64,000 nt of DNA from Streptomyces sp. NRRL S-646 (GTDB lineage Bacteria; Actinomycetota; Actinomycetes; Streptomycetales; Streptomycetaceae), in contig NZ_JODC01000013.1 in NCBI RefSeq assembly GCF_000720765.1, positions 62,001 to 126,000 on the forward strand. Direction: 5' to 3'. Under the pieces are notes generated by a model. The model was not told where the DNA came from. It was given only the letters and a program-made list of their open reading frames with translations, and did no database searches. The translations under genes and the position numbers were made by a program. Shown here in pieces: positions 15,657 through 24,180 of this stretch (positions are counted from its first letter, which is position 1; each line of letters opens with the position of its first letter).

Positions 15657-16887
15657 GCTGACGGCAAGGGCAGCGGAACTGGACGCCGCCGACGAACTGG
15701 CCGGGACACGCAAGCAGTTCGTCCTCGATACTGCGTCCGATCATGCGGCTGACGCCGCGGGCGTCTACCTGGACGGGAACTCCCTCGGCGCCCTGCCGGC
15801 CGCGGTCCCGGGGCGGGTGGACGACGTCGTACGCAGGCAGTGGGGTGCGCTCCGCATACGTTCCTGGGACGAGAGCGGCTGGTGGACGGCGCCCGAGCGG
15901 ATCGGCGACCGGATCGCTCCGCTGGTCGGGGCCGCGGCCGGGCAGATCGTCGTGGGCGACTCGACAAGTGTCAATGTTTTCAAGGCACTTGTGGGTGCGG
16001 TACGGCTGGTCTCCAGCGAGCACGGGGACGAGACGCGGGACGAGATCCTCGTGGACGCGACGACCTTCCCCACCGACGGCTACATCGCCGGGTCGGCGGC
16101 CCGCATGACGGGGTGCACGCTGCGTCCGGTGACTCCGGCGGAGGTGCCGGGTGCGCTGTCCGCTCGTACGGCCGCCGTCCTGCTGAACCATGTCGACTAC
16201 CGCACGGGCCGCCTCCACGACCTGCCCTCGCTGACCGCCGCCGTGCACGCGGCGGGAGCCGTGGCCGTCTGGGACCTGTGCCACAGCGCGGGCGCGCTGC
16301 CGGTCGGGCTGGACGAGCACGGCGTCGACCTGGCGGTCGGCTGCACCTACAAGTACCTGAACGGCGGCCCCGGTTCACCGGCGTACCTGTACGTCCGCGA
16401 GGACCTCCAGGACCGCTTCGACTCCCCCCTGCCCGGCTGGAACTCCCACGCGGAGCCCTTCGGGATGCGGGACGCGTACGAACCGGCGTCCGGCGCTCTG
16501 CGCGGCCGGGTCGGCACGCCGGACATCCTCTCCATGCTCGCCCTGGAGGCGGCACTGGAGGTCTGGGGCGGCGTCTCGATCGAGGCCGTGCGCACCAAGT
16601 CCCTGGCGCTGACGGACTTCTTCCTGGAGTGCGTGTCGGCGTACGTCCCCCAGGGGCGGGTGGAGTCGCTGACCCCCCTCGCCCACGAGGAGCGCGGCAG
16701 CCAGGTGGCGCTGCGCTGCGACGACGCCGGTGACGTCATGAAGCGGCTGATCCAGCGGGGGGTGGTCGGGGACTTCCGGCACCCGGACGTCCTGCGGTTC
16801 GGGTTCACGCCGCTGTACGTCGGGTTCGGGGACGTGGAGCGGGCGGCCCGGGTGCTGGCGGAGACGCTCGGCGATCTCGCCGGATAG
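15649..16887 (+). CDS. kynU: kynureninase
   Basis: 412 aa, PLP-dependent fold type I. It hydrolyses kynurenine to anthranilate and alanine. The Schiff-base lysine is in GCTYKYLNGGPGSPAYLYV (about residues 227-245). VYLDGNSLGALP is the conserved N-terminal phosphate/aromatic region, and VWDLCHSAGALPV holds the PLP-binding Asp. It begins inside the last codons of the dioxygenase gene. With the dioxygenase and the hydrolase at 17095 it completes tryptophan to anthranilate. Confidence 0.94.
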   Translation: MSELTARAAELDAADELAGTRKQFVLDTASDHAADAAGVYLDGNSLGALPAAVPGRVDDVVRRQWGALRIRSWDESGWWTAPERIGDRIAPLVGAAAGQIVVGDSTSVNVFKALVGAVRLVSSEHGDETRDEILVDATTFPTDGYIAGSAARMTGCTLRPVTPAEVPGALSARTAAVLLNHVDYRTGRLHDLPSLTAAVHAAGAVAVWDLCHSAGALPVGLDEHGVDLAVGCTYKYLNGGPGSPAYLYVREDLQDRFDSPLPGWNSHAEPFGMRDAYEPASGALRGRVGTPDILSMLALEAALEVWGGVSIEAVRTKSLALTDFFLECVSAYVPQGRVESLTPLAHEERGSQVALRCDDAGDVMKRLIQRGVVGDFRHPDVLRFGFTPLYVGFGDVERAARVLAETLGDLAG

Positions 16888-17094
16888 CCCCAGGGGGCTC
16901 GTGTTGGCAGTCCGCGGTGGCTTCGGTGGCCGCGGAACCGCCCGGCCCACGGGCTACAGAACCGTTTCCCCTCACCGAGCGTGACATCCCCGTGTCGGCG
17001 CACGTCACCGGCCTGATACCGTCCCCGCCAACGGCCGGTTTCCCTCCCTGGTCCGCCACACGTCAATCCTGTTATGTCGCTGAGAGGTTGGAGC

Positions 17095-17976
17095 ATGCCG
17101 GACGACGCCGCAGCTGCCCGGGCCGCTGCCGAAGAGGAGTCGGCGTTCTCGCACCCGGTGGTCGATCCCGACTTCACCGCCGCGTACGGTGACCACCCCG
17201 ACCAGCTGATCGACTTCTACCTCCCGCGCACCGAGCCGGCGCCCGGCGCCCTCGCCCCGCTGGTCGTCGTGCTGCACGGCGGCGCGTGGCGGGCACCGTA
17301 CGACCGCCGGCACATCTCGCCGTTCGCGGGCTTCCTGGCCCGGCGGGGTTTCGCGGTCGCCAGTGTCGAGTACCGGCGGGGGAGCGCGATCCCCGCCCAG
17401 GGCGGCAGCGCCGTCGCGGGCCGCTGGCCGGAGACCTTCGACGACGTCGCGGCCGCGCTGGACGCGCTGCCCGCCCTCGTACGCGAGGCCCTTCCGCAGG
17501 CCGACCCGCGCCGCATGGTGATCACCGGGCACTCGGCCGGCGGCCACCTCGCCCTGTGGGCGGCGGCCCGCCATCTGCTGCCCGACGACGCCCCCTGGCG
17601 CATCGACCGCCCCGCACCGCTGCGCGGTGTCGTCGCCCTGGCCCCGATCGCCGACTTCGAGGTCGCCGACAAACTGGACGTGTGCGGGGGCGCTTCGCGT
17701 CAACTGCTGGGCGGCGACGAGAAGTTCGCCGAACGCCGCCCGTACGCCGACCCGTCGCTCCTGCTGCCGACGGGCATCGCGACCACCCTGGTCCAGGGCC
17801 GCACGGACGTCACCGTCCCGCAGGCGGTCGCCGAGTCGTACGCCGACGCGGCAGCGAAGGCCGGCGAGGTCGTGGGCCTCACGCTCCTGGAGGACGTCGG
17901 CCACTTCCCCCTGATCGACCCGGCGGTGGACGCCTGCGCGGTGGTGGCGGAGGAAATCGCCCAACTGGCCTGGTGA
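17095..17976 (+). CDS. alpha/beta hydrolase, probable kynurenine formamidase
   Basis: 293 aa. The oxyanion motif is VVVLHGGAWRAPYDRR (about 61-76), the nucleophile elbow is ITGHSAGGHLALW (about 143-155), the Asp is in VQGRTDVTVP and the His in DVGHFPLID. HGGxW plus GHSAGG is the arylformamidase/kynurenine formamidase-type arrangement. Function is inferred largely from position just after dioxygenase and kynureninase (207-bp gap), so a general esterase remains possible. ATG 17095 has GAGAGGTTGGAGC upstream and is preferred to ATG 17074. Confidence 0.78.
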   Translation: MPDDAAAARAAAEEESAFSHPVVDPDFTAAYGDHPDQLIDFYLPRTEPAPGALAPLVVVLHGGAWRAPYDRRHISPFAGFLARRGFAVASVEYRRGSAIPAQGGSAVAGRWPETFDDVAAALDALPALVREALPQADPRRMVITGHSAGGHLALWAAARHLLPDDAPWRIDRPAPLRGVVALAPIADFEVADKLDVCGGASRQLLGGDEKFAERRPYADPSLLLPTGIATTLVQGRTDVTVPQAVAESYADAAAKAGEVVGLTLLEDVGHFPLIDPAVDACAVVAEEIAQLAW

Positions 17977-17990
17977 CCCGCCCCCTTCAT

Positions 17991-18006
17991 ACCCGTAGTA
18001 CCTGAG
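17991..18006. repeat. 16-bp motif shared with 22704-22719, candidate regulator site (copy 1)
   Basis: ACCCGTAGTACCTGAG, identical to the copy upstream of the second histidine kinase. Here CCTGAG (18001-18006) also pairs with CTCAGG (18015-18020) as an inverted repeat. It lies 110 bp before the hydrolase gene that heads the 18.1-22.7 kb unit. Confidence 0.55.
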
Positions 18007-18115
18007 AGCTACGACTCAGGACAGCTCCCTGGCGTGACGCGGGCGACAGATCACGATCCGTAACTTCCCATCCAGACAAGCCCGATGGCCGGGCGAACTG
18101 GAGGGGGAGACCGTC

Positions 18116-19249
18116 ATGGGGCTTGAGACAACTCTGCGGAGCCTGCGAGCGGTTGTGCGGTCTGGGGCGCCGGCGAACGGCCGCCGCAGCCTGCGGGCAT
18201 TCGTGCCGCCTAGGGCGGCTCCCGACCCAAAGAAAGGCGGCACCCGGCAAGCGCCGGCAAGTGACACCCCGCCACCCAAGCCCAAGCGGCGCCGCACCCA
18301 CAACTGGCGCCGAGCCACCCTCGCAGCCCTCATCACCGCCGCCGTGGTCGCCCCGCTCTCGGGCGCAGCCCGCCCGCAGATCCCCGCCCCACCCCCGGCA
18401 ACCCTCGCCCCCCTCACCGCAGCCACCCTCGACGCGGCCTACAAGGCCAACCGCACCAACGCCACGCAAGCGTCCCGCATGGCCGCAGCCCACGGCGACC
18501 ACAAACGCGCCGCAGCGGACCACTCCATGGCCTCCCCCACCCGCCGATTCCTCACCTTCGACGGCCGCGGCGAGGGCCAGGCCACCGAGGTCTTCGGCGA
18601 CCTCACCCACGCCACCCGCATCGCCGTCCTGATCCCGGGCTCGGACACCTCCCTCGACACCTACGACCGCTTCCGCGCAACAGCAGTCGCCCTGCACAAC
18701 CGCCTGCTCCGGCAGGCCCCGAAGGGCACCCGCACCGCCGTAGTCGCCTGGCTCGGCTACAGCACCCCCGGCACGGTCAGCACCACCGTCCTCACCACGG
18801 ACCGCGCAGACGAAGCGGCCCCGCACCTGCGCGAGTTCATCGCCGGACTACGCCACATAGCAGGCCGGAAGGCGAACATCTCCCTCCTCTGCCACTCCTA
18901 CGGCACGGTCGTCTGCGCCCGCGCCGCCGCCGGCCTGGACGTGCAGGACATCGCCTTCGTCGGCAGCCCCGGCACCGGCGCGGACACGGCGGCGGCCCTG
19001 CACACCAGGGCCCGCGTCTGGGCGGCCCGCGGCGCCGACGACTGGATCAAGGAGGTGCCGCACGTGAGGGCGGACCTCTTCGGCTGGACCGTCGGCTTCG
19101 GCACGGACCCCGTGTCCCCGGCCTTCGGCGCCCGAGTCTTCGCGGCGGGCCCCGGCGGCCACAGCGACTACTTCAGGCCGGGCTCGGTCTCCCTGGCCAA
19201 CCTCACCCGCATCGTCCTGGGCGACACAAAGGAGGTGACCCGTGCGTGA
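18116..19249 (+). CDS. alpha/beta hydrolase, DUF1023-type, membrane-anchored
   Basis: 377 aa. A positively charged N-terminus precedes a hydrophobic segment (LAALITAAVVAPLSG, about 62-78), so it is probably exported or anchored. The DUF1023-like domain follows: RIAVLIPGSDTSLDTYDRF, AVVAWLGYSTPG, and a nucleophile elbow LLCHSYGTVVCARA, where GHSYG is replaced by CHSYG. GGHSDYFRPGSVSLANL near the end carries the catalytic His. Substrate unknown. GGAGGGGGAGA precedes ATG 18116. It overlaps the acyltransferase by 8 nt, suggesting joint envelope modification. Confidence 0.8.
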   Translation: MGLETTLRSLRAVVRSGAPANGRRSLRAFVPPRAAPDPKKGGTRQAPASDTPPPKPKRRRTHNWRRATLAALITAAVVAPLSGAARPQIPAPPPATLAPLTAATLDAAYKANRTNATQASRMAAAHGDHKRAAADHSMASPTRRFLTFDGRGEGQATEVFGDLTHATRIAVLIPGSDTSLDTYDRFRATAVALHNRLLRQAPKGTRTAVVAWLGYSTPGTVSTTVLTTDRADEAAPHLREFIAGLRHIAGRKANISLLCHSYGTVVCARAAAGLDVQDIAFVGSPGTGADTAAALHTRARVWAARGADDWIKEVPHVRADLFGWTVGFGTDPVSPAFGARVFAAGPGGHSDYFRPGSVSLANLTRIVLGDTKEVTRA

Positions 19250-20609
19250 GTCGAGCGTGCGCCACGCGTGGGACGGCATACGACCCCGCGCCGTACGAGA
19301 GCGCACCGTACGAGCGAGCGCCGTACGCGAAAGCACCGTAGGACAGGGCGCCGTACGAGAAAGCACCCTGGGACAGGGCGCCGCGGGACAGAGCGCCGTA
19401 CGACAGAGCGCCGTACGACAGAGCGCCCTACGAGAGGCCGCCGGCCGCATCGACGCCGCCACCCCCATCGACCGCGACCGCGCCGTGGACGCCCTGCGTG
19501 CCTTCGCGATCCTCGGTGTGGTCCTCGGCCACTGGCTGGTCACGGCCCTGGTGGCGGACGGCGGCTCCCTGCACGCCTCGAGCCCCCTCCAGCACATGCC
19601 CTGGCTGGCCCCGATCTCCTGGGCCTTCCAGACCCTGGCCGTGTTCTTCCTGGTGGGCGGCCACGTGGCGACCCGTAGCCACACGGCGGCCCGGGCCAAG
19701 GGCACGCCGTACCGGCAGTGGCTGACCGCCCGTCTGTCGCGGCTGTTCAAGCCGGTGGCCGCGGTACTGGTCCTGTGGACGATCGCCGCGACGGCCCTGT
19801 TCCTCTCCGGCGCGGAACCCGACACGATCCACACGCTGGTCAAACTCGCCCTGTCCCCCCTCTGGTTCCTGCTGGTCTTCGCGGCGCTGACCGCGGCGAC
19901 CCCGCTCCTCACCCGGCTCAACCCCCTGTGGCCGCTGGCCGTCGTCCTCCATGTGGACCTTCTCCGCTTCGGCCTCGGCGCCCCGCAGAGCCTCGGCTGG
20001 GTGAACCTGGCGGCGGGCTGGCTCGTGCCGTACACCCTGGGCGCGGCCTGGACCCGCGGCGAACTGGAACGCGCCCGCGCGGGCTGGATCCTGCTCGCCG
20101 GAGGTGCGGCGGCGACGGCCCTGCTGGTCGCCTTCGCGGGCTACCCGGCCTCGATGGTCGGCGTCCCGGGGCAGACGATCTCGAACCTCAACCCGCCGAC
20201 GCTGGCCGCGGTCACCTTCGGCCTGGCCCAGTGCGGCCTGGCCCTGCTCCTGCGCGACCGGCTGCGCCGCACGATGCGGCGTCCCCTGGCCTGGGCGGCG
20301 GTGGCCTTCGTGAACCTCTCCGCGATGACGATCTTCCTCTGGCACCAGACGGCCATGATGGCGACCACGGCCACCGCCCTCACTGCGGGCCGTCTGCCAG
20401 GCCTGCACACCTCCCCCGACGGCCTCGGCTGGGTGGCGTTCCGCCTGGCCTGGCTCCCCGTGTTCGCCCTCGCGCTCACGGTCTGCTGGACGGCCTTCCA
20501 CTCCTACGAACGCCGGGGCCCGCGCGGCAGAAGCACCGGCCCCTCCAGGGTGGTCCGCCGTCACCGCGGCCCGGACGGGACGGGAGCGAGGACCGCCCAT
20601 CGTGCCTAG
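19242..20609 (+). CDS. acyltransferase-3-like integral membrane protein with N-terminal pentapeptide repeats
   Basis: 455 aa. Residues 17-66 are ten tandem 5-residue units (AVRES, TVGQG, AVRQS, ALREA and similar). From about 75 the acyltransferase-3 fold begins: DRDRAVDALRAFAILGVVLGHWLV, with the conserved His, then about nine more hydrophobic segments to residue 415. The family O-acylates cell-wall, lipid or exopolysaccharide sugars. A GTG start at 19242 overlaps the hydrolase stop. The repeated N-terminus is probably a disordered cytoplasmic tail; an internal start after it cannot be excluded. Confidence 0.82.
   Translation: MRESSVRHAWDGIRPRAVRERTVRASAVRESTVGQGAVRESTLGQGAAGQSAVRQSAVRQSALREAAGRIDAATPIDRDRAVDALRAFAILGVVLGHWLVTALVADGGSLHASSPLQHMPWLAPISWAFQTLAVFFLVGGHVATRSHTAARAKGTPYRQWLTARLSRLFKPVAAVLVLWTIAATALFLSGAEPDTIHTLVKLALSPLWFLLVFAALTAATPLLTRLNPLWPLAVVLHVDLLRFGLGAPQSLGWVNLAAGWLVPYTLGAAWTRGELERARAGWILLAGGAAATALLVAFAGYPASMVGVPGQTISNLNPPTLAAVTFGLAQCGLALLLRDRLRRTMRRPLAWAAVAFVNLSAMTIFLWHQTAMMATTATALTAGRLPGLHTSPDGLGWVAFRLAWLPVFALALTVCWTAFHSYERRGPRGRSTGPSRVVRRHRGPDGTGARTAHRA
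19290..19439. repeat. ten imperfect 15-bp tandem repeats in the acyltransferase 5' end
   Basis: Period is exactly 15 bp, with units such as GCCGTACGACAGAGC (two adjacent identical copies) and GCCGTACGAGAAAGC. The array stays in frame and encodes pentapeptides. Copy number is likely to vary between strains. Confidence 0.85.
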
Positions 20610-20612
20610 GGT
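20607..20612 (+). promoter_or_regulatory. -10 element of a probable leaderless promoter (histidine kinase 1)
   Basis: TAGGGT, 7 nt before GTG 20620. It overlaps the acyltransferase stop codon and supports the 20620 start over GTG 20602. Confidence 0.5.
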
Positions 20613-20619
20613 TGGCCGC

Positions 20620-22002
20620 GTGACGGAAACGGGGATCCAGCGGGCGTTCGGCGGCCGCGTCCTGCGCTGGCTGCGCGTGCTCCGCGACGACCTGTGGACG
20701 GCCCGCGCGGACCCGTTGCCCGCCTTCGGGCGGCTGCGGCGGGTCCCGCACGGCGTGCTGTGTGTTGCCGCGTTCGGGATCACGTTCGGCGGTGTCGCGC
20801 AGCTCACCGACAACGGACATCTGGGCTTCGGCTACGGCTTCCTGATCGGACTCGCGCAGGGCGGCTCGGTGGCGCTGGCGCTGTGGCGGCCGATCCCGGC
20901 CTGGTGGCTGTCGACAACGGGCTCCGTCGTGGGGGCCGTTGTGGTGCACTTCAGCCTGACCGGAGGCGCGGCGCACGACTTCACCTGGCCCTGGACCGCG
21001 GCCGGGATCATCGCCCAGCTGCTGGTGCTGCTGCTCCTCGCCCTGCGTGTGCCTACCCGCGTGTCCGTGGAGGCACTGGCACTGACGGTGCTCGTCACCC
21101 TTGTCCTTGAGGGCCTGTGGGAGGCGCCGCACCCGCAGTCCGCCGGCCCGCAGCAGTCGACGGGCCCGCTCGCGATCGCCCTGTCCGCCGTCGCCGTCCT
21201 GCTCGGCATCGTGCTGCGCAGCCGCCGCGAGGCACGCGCGGAGGTCGGACGGCTGACCACGCTCACCGCCGAGGAGCGGGCCCGGCGCACCCTCCTTGAG
21301 GAGCGCAACCGCATCGCGCGCGAACTGCACGACGTGGTCGCCCACCACATGTCCGTCATCTCCATCCAGGCCCAGGTCGCCCCGCACCTCGTCGAGAACC
21401 CGCCCGACGAGCTCAGGGAGAACCTCGAAGGCATACGGCACAACGCGCTGGAGGCACTGACCGAACTGCGCCGGGTGCTGGGCGTGCTGCGCTCGGAGGA
21501 CCCCGGCACGGACGCACCGGCCGACGGCGGCAACGACCCGCACAGCCCGCAGCCCACCCTGGACCGGCTCGACGCGCTCGTCGAGAACACCCGGGCCGCC
21601 GGACTGGCCGTGACCACGCGGACCACGGGGGACCGGCGCCCGCTGCCGTCGGGCGTGGAGCTGTCGGCGTACCGGATCGTGCAGGAGGCTCTCAGCAACG
21701 TGCTGCGCCACGCACCCGGCGCGAGCGCGAGCGTCGAAGTCGCCTACGTGCCCTTCGGACTGCGCGTGGAGGTCGTCAACTCGCGTCCGCTGCATGAGGC
21801 TCCGTCCTCGCCGGGCGCGGGGCATGGTCTGCTAGGTATGCGGGAACGGGCGGCGATGCTCGGCGGCGACCTGTCCGCACACCCCCGGCCGAACGGCGGC
21901 TACCAGGTCTCCGCCTTCCTGCCGGTCGACCCGCGTGCCGACGGCGCGGACCGGCCCGATGCCCCCGACCCCGCCACCGACCCGAAGGACCACACCGCAT
22001 GA
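20620..22002 (+). CDS. sensor histidine kinase (NarL-partner, HisKA_3 type), pair 1
   Basis: 460 aa. Roughly residues 40-170 contain five or six hydrophobic segments with short loops, so there is no large extracellular sensor. The DHp motif RIARELHDVVAHHMSVISIQ carries the phosphorylated His. The ATPase shows the N-box EALSNVLRHAPG and the G-box GAGHGLLGMRERAAML. It should phosphorylate the response regulator encoded immediately downstream (ATGA overlap). It is closely similar to the kinase at 22786, including the entire dimerisation helix, indicating duplication. Confidence 0.92.
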   Translation: MTETGIQRAFGGRVLRWLRVLRDDLWTARADPLPAFGRLRRVPHGVLCVAAFGITFGGVAQLTDNGHLGFGYGFLIGLAQGGSVALALWRPIPAWWLSTTGSVVGAVVVHFSLTGGAAHDFTWPWTAAGIIAQLLVLLLLALRVPTRVSVEALALTVLVTLVLEGLWEAPHPQSAGPQQSTGPLAIALSAVAVLLGIVLRSRREARAEVGRLTTLTAEERARRTLLEERNRIARELHDVVAHHMSVISIQAQVAPHLVENPPDELRENLEGIRHNALEALTELRRVLGVLRSEDPGTDAPADGGNDPHSPQPTLDRLDALVENTRAAGLAVTTRTTGDRRPLPSGVELSAYRIVQEALSNVLRHAPGASASVEVAYVPFGLRVEVVNSRPLHEAPSSPGAGHGLLGMRERAAMLGGDLSAHPRPNGGYQVSAFLPVDPRADGADRPDAPDPATDPKDHTA

Positions 22003-22682
22003 CGAGCAGCAGCAACAGCCCCATCCGGGTAGTGATCGCCGACGACCAGCAGATGGTCCGGCAGGGCTTCACCGTGCTGCTCAACACCAAACCGGACATC
22101 GAGGTGGTCGGCCAGGCGGTCGACGGCCTGGACGCCGTCGCCAAGGTCGCCGAACTCGCCCCGGACGTCGTCCTCATGGACATCCGCATGCCCGAGCTCG
22201 GCGGCATCGAGGCCACCCGCCGCATCACCACCGAGACACCGCACATCAGGGTGCTGGTTCTCACCACCTTCGACCTCGACGAGTACGTGTACGAGGCGCT
22301 GCGCGCGGGGGCGTCCGGGTTCCTCCTCAAGGACGCGTCGGTGGACCAACTGGCGGAGGCGGTACGGGTGGTGGCGGCCGGTGACGCGCTGCTCGCGCCC
22401 GGCATCACCCGGCGGCTGATCGCCCAGTTCTCCCGCCTGGACGACAAGCCCCGCGCCCCGCTGAAGGAGCGCGTCGGCGACCTGACCGAGCGGGAGACGG
22501 AGGTCCTCGCACTGATCGCGCAGGGCCTGTCCAACGCGGAGATCGCCCAGCGCCTGGTCGTCGCCGAGCAGACAGTGAAGACCCACGTGGGCCGCATCCT
22601 GGTGAAGCTGGGCCTCAGGGACCGCACACAGGCGGCGGTGTTCGCGTACGAGTCGGGACTGGTACGCCCGTCCGGCTACTGA
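21999..22682 (+). CDS. NarL/LuxR-family response regulator, pair 1
   Basis: 227 aa. Receiver domain residues 5-125: acidic pair in VVIADDQQMVRQGF, phospho-acceptor Asp in VVLMDIRMPELGG, conserved Lys in GFLLKDAS. LuxR helix-turn-helix at about 160-222: LTERETEVLALIAQGLSN, then VAEQTVKTHVGRIL. ATG overlaps the kinase stop by 4 nt. Likely target: its own and the neighbouring transcription units, possibly through the 16-bp motif found at 17991 and 22704 (inference). Confidence 0.93.
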   Translation: MTSSSNSPIRVVIADDQQMVRQGFTVLLNTKPDIEVVGQAVDGLDAVAKVAELAPDVVLMDIRMPELGGIEATRRITTETPHIRVLVLTTFDLDEYVYEALRAGASGFLLKDASVDQLAEAVRVVAAGDALLAPGITRRLIAQFSRLDDKPRAPLKERVGDLTERETEVLALIAQGLSNAEIAQRLVVAEQTVKTHVGRILVKLGLRDRTQAAVFAYESGLVRPSGY

Positions 22683-22703
22683 CCCGTCCGTCCCGCAGCC
22701 CGT

Positions 22704-22719
22704 ACCCGTAGTACCTGAG
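22704..22719. repeat. 16-bp motif shared with 17991-18006, candidate regulator site (copy 2)
   Basis: ACCCGTAGTACCTGAG, identical over 16 bp, 55 bp upstream of the -10 element of the second kinase gene. Confidence 0.55.
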
Positions 22720-22773
22720 GGGGAGGCCGAAGGACCCTTCTCACTGGTGACGACCGCGACCCCCGCCGCGGCC

Positions 22774-22779
22774 TACCTT
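22774..22779 (+). promoter_or_regulatory. -10 element of a probable leaderless promoter (histidine kinase 2)
   Basis: TACCTT, 6 nt before GTG 22786. This argues for GTG 22786 rather than the longer in-frame GTG 22747. Confidence 0.5.
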
Positions 22780-22785
22780 TTCCAC

Positions 22786-24180
22786 GTGACCGAGACGCCC
22801 CACACGCAGCCGCTGCCCCCGGAGCCCACCAGACACGTGGAGCCGCCGGACAGCGTGTTCGAGTCGTACAAGCCGCGCAGCCCGGAGGCCCGGGCGGCGG
22901 CGGACGTCCTGCGCGGACTGCGGCAGGACCTGTTCCACGACGCCTTCGCCTACCGCCCGCTGCCGCGCGCGAGCGCCGACGGCCCGCTCGCCCGGCGGCT
23001 GGGGCGGATGCGGGAGTACGCGATCTGGGCCCCGCACGCCCTGATCACGGCGGCCGGCCTCTTCGCGACGCTGATCGCGTCGAACAGCAGCGTCACCGGC
23101 GCGGCCACCAACATGGTCCTGGGCCTGCTTGCCCTGGCCCCGGTCCTGCTGACCATGGTCCGGCCGGTCGGTGCGTTCTGGCTGTCGATGATCGCGACCC
23201 CCGTCGCCGCCGCAGTCGGCGGTGACTGGAGCAGCGAATGGCCGTGGCTGCCCGGCAGCTTCGCCTGCCACCTGATGGTGCTCACGATCGTGGCCATCCG
23301 CACGAGGCCGCGCACGGCGGCGTGGATGTGGGTCCTGACGGGGGTGTACGGCGCCGGGGCGGAGCTCTTCCCCAGCCGCTACAACCACTACAGCCCGTAC
23401 GGCTCGGACACCATGGAGCTGCTGTTCGTCTCCGCCATGTTCCTCCTCGCCGTCTCCCTCAGGCACATCCGCCGCGAGGCGCGCCAGGAGGTGACCGCCC
23501 AGCAGACGGTGACCGCGCACGAGCGTTCCCGGCGCACCCTGCTGGAGGAGCGCACGACGATCGCCCGCGAGCTGCACGACGTGGTCGCCCACCACATGTC
23601 GGTGGTCGCCATCCAGGCGGAGGCAGCCCCCTACCGGGTCGAGAACCCGCCCCCGGAACTGGAGAAGGCGTTCGCCACGATCCGGGAGAACGCGGTGGCG
23701 GCGCTCACCGAACTGCGCCGCGTGCTGGGCGTGGTCCGCGCCGAGGACTACGAGGCCCCGGACGCCCCGCAGCCCACCCTCTGTGACCTGGACGCCCTGC
23801 TCGCCAATGTGCGCGAGACGGGCCTGAGCGTCGACAAGACGCAGACCGGAGCGGTACGGGAACTCCCGCAGGGCGTCGAGCTGTCGGCATACCGCATAGT
23901 GCAGGAGGCGCTGAGCAACACCCTGCGCCATGCACCGGGCGCCGCTGCCAAGGTGGAGGTCTCGTACGTCCTGGGCGGCCTGGGCCTGCGCATAGTGAAC
24001 GGCCCGCCGCCCGAGCCGTCCCTGGTGAAGCCCTCACCGGGCGCCGGCCACGGCATCACCGGCATGCGGGAGCGCGTCACCATGCTGAACGGCGAGATGA
24101 CAGCGGCCCGGACGGACGAGGGAGGCTATGAGGTGACGGTGTTCCTGCCGGTCGCCCCGGCGGGCGAAGGTGACGCATGA
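22786..24180 (+). CDS. sensor histidine kinase (HisKA_3 type), pair 2
   Basis: 464 aa from GTG 22786. A hydrophilic N-terminal tail of about 75 residues precedes five to six membrane segments (about 80-220). DHp motif TIARELHDVVAHHMSVVAIQ and ATPase boxes EALSNTLRHAPG and GAGHGITGMRERVTML are nearly identical to pair 1. The N-terminal tail and the membrane part differ most, so the two kinases probably sense different cues. The cognate regulator overlaps by ATGA. Confidence 0.92.
   Translation: MTETPHTQPLPPEPTRHVEPPDSVFESYKPRSPEARAAADVLRGLRQDLFHDAFAYRPLPRASADGPLARRLGRMREYAIWAPHALITAAGLFATLIASNSSVTGAATNMVLGLLALAPVLLTMVRPVGAFWLSMIATPVAAAVGGDWSSEWPWLPGSFACHLMVLTIVAIRTRPRTAAWMWVLTGVYGAGAELFPSRYNHYSPYGSDTMELLFVSAMFLLAVSLRHIRREARQEVTAQQTVTAHERSRRTLLEERTTIARELHDVVAHHMSVVAIQAEAAPYRVENPPPELEKAFATIRENAVAALTELRRVLGVVRAEDYEAPDAPQPTLCDLDALLANVRETGLSVDKTQTGAVRELPQGVELSAYRIVQEALSNTLRHAPGAAAKVEVSYVLGGLGLRIVNGPPPEPSLVKPSPGAGHGITGMRERVTMLNGEMTAARTDEGGYEVTVFLPVAPAGEGDA

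Noticed and set aside
16911..16936. TCCGCGG-N12-CCGCGGA after kynureninase as a terminator
   Set aside because: Short arms in GC-rich DNA; not clearly better than background, so not listed as a feature.
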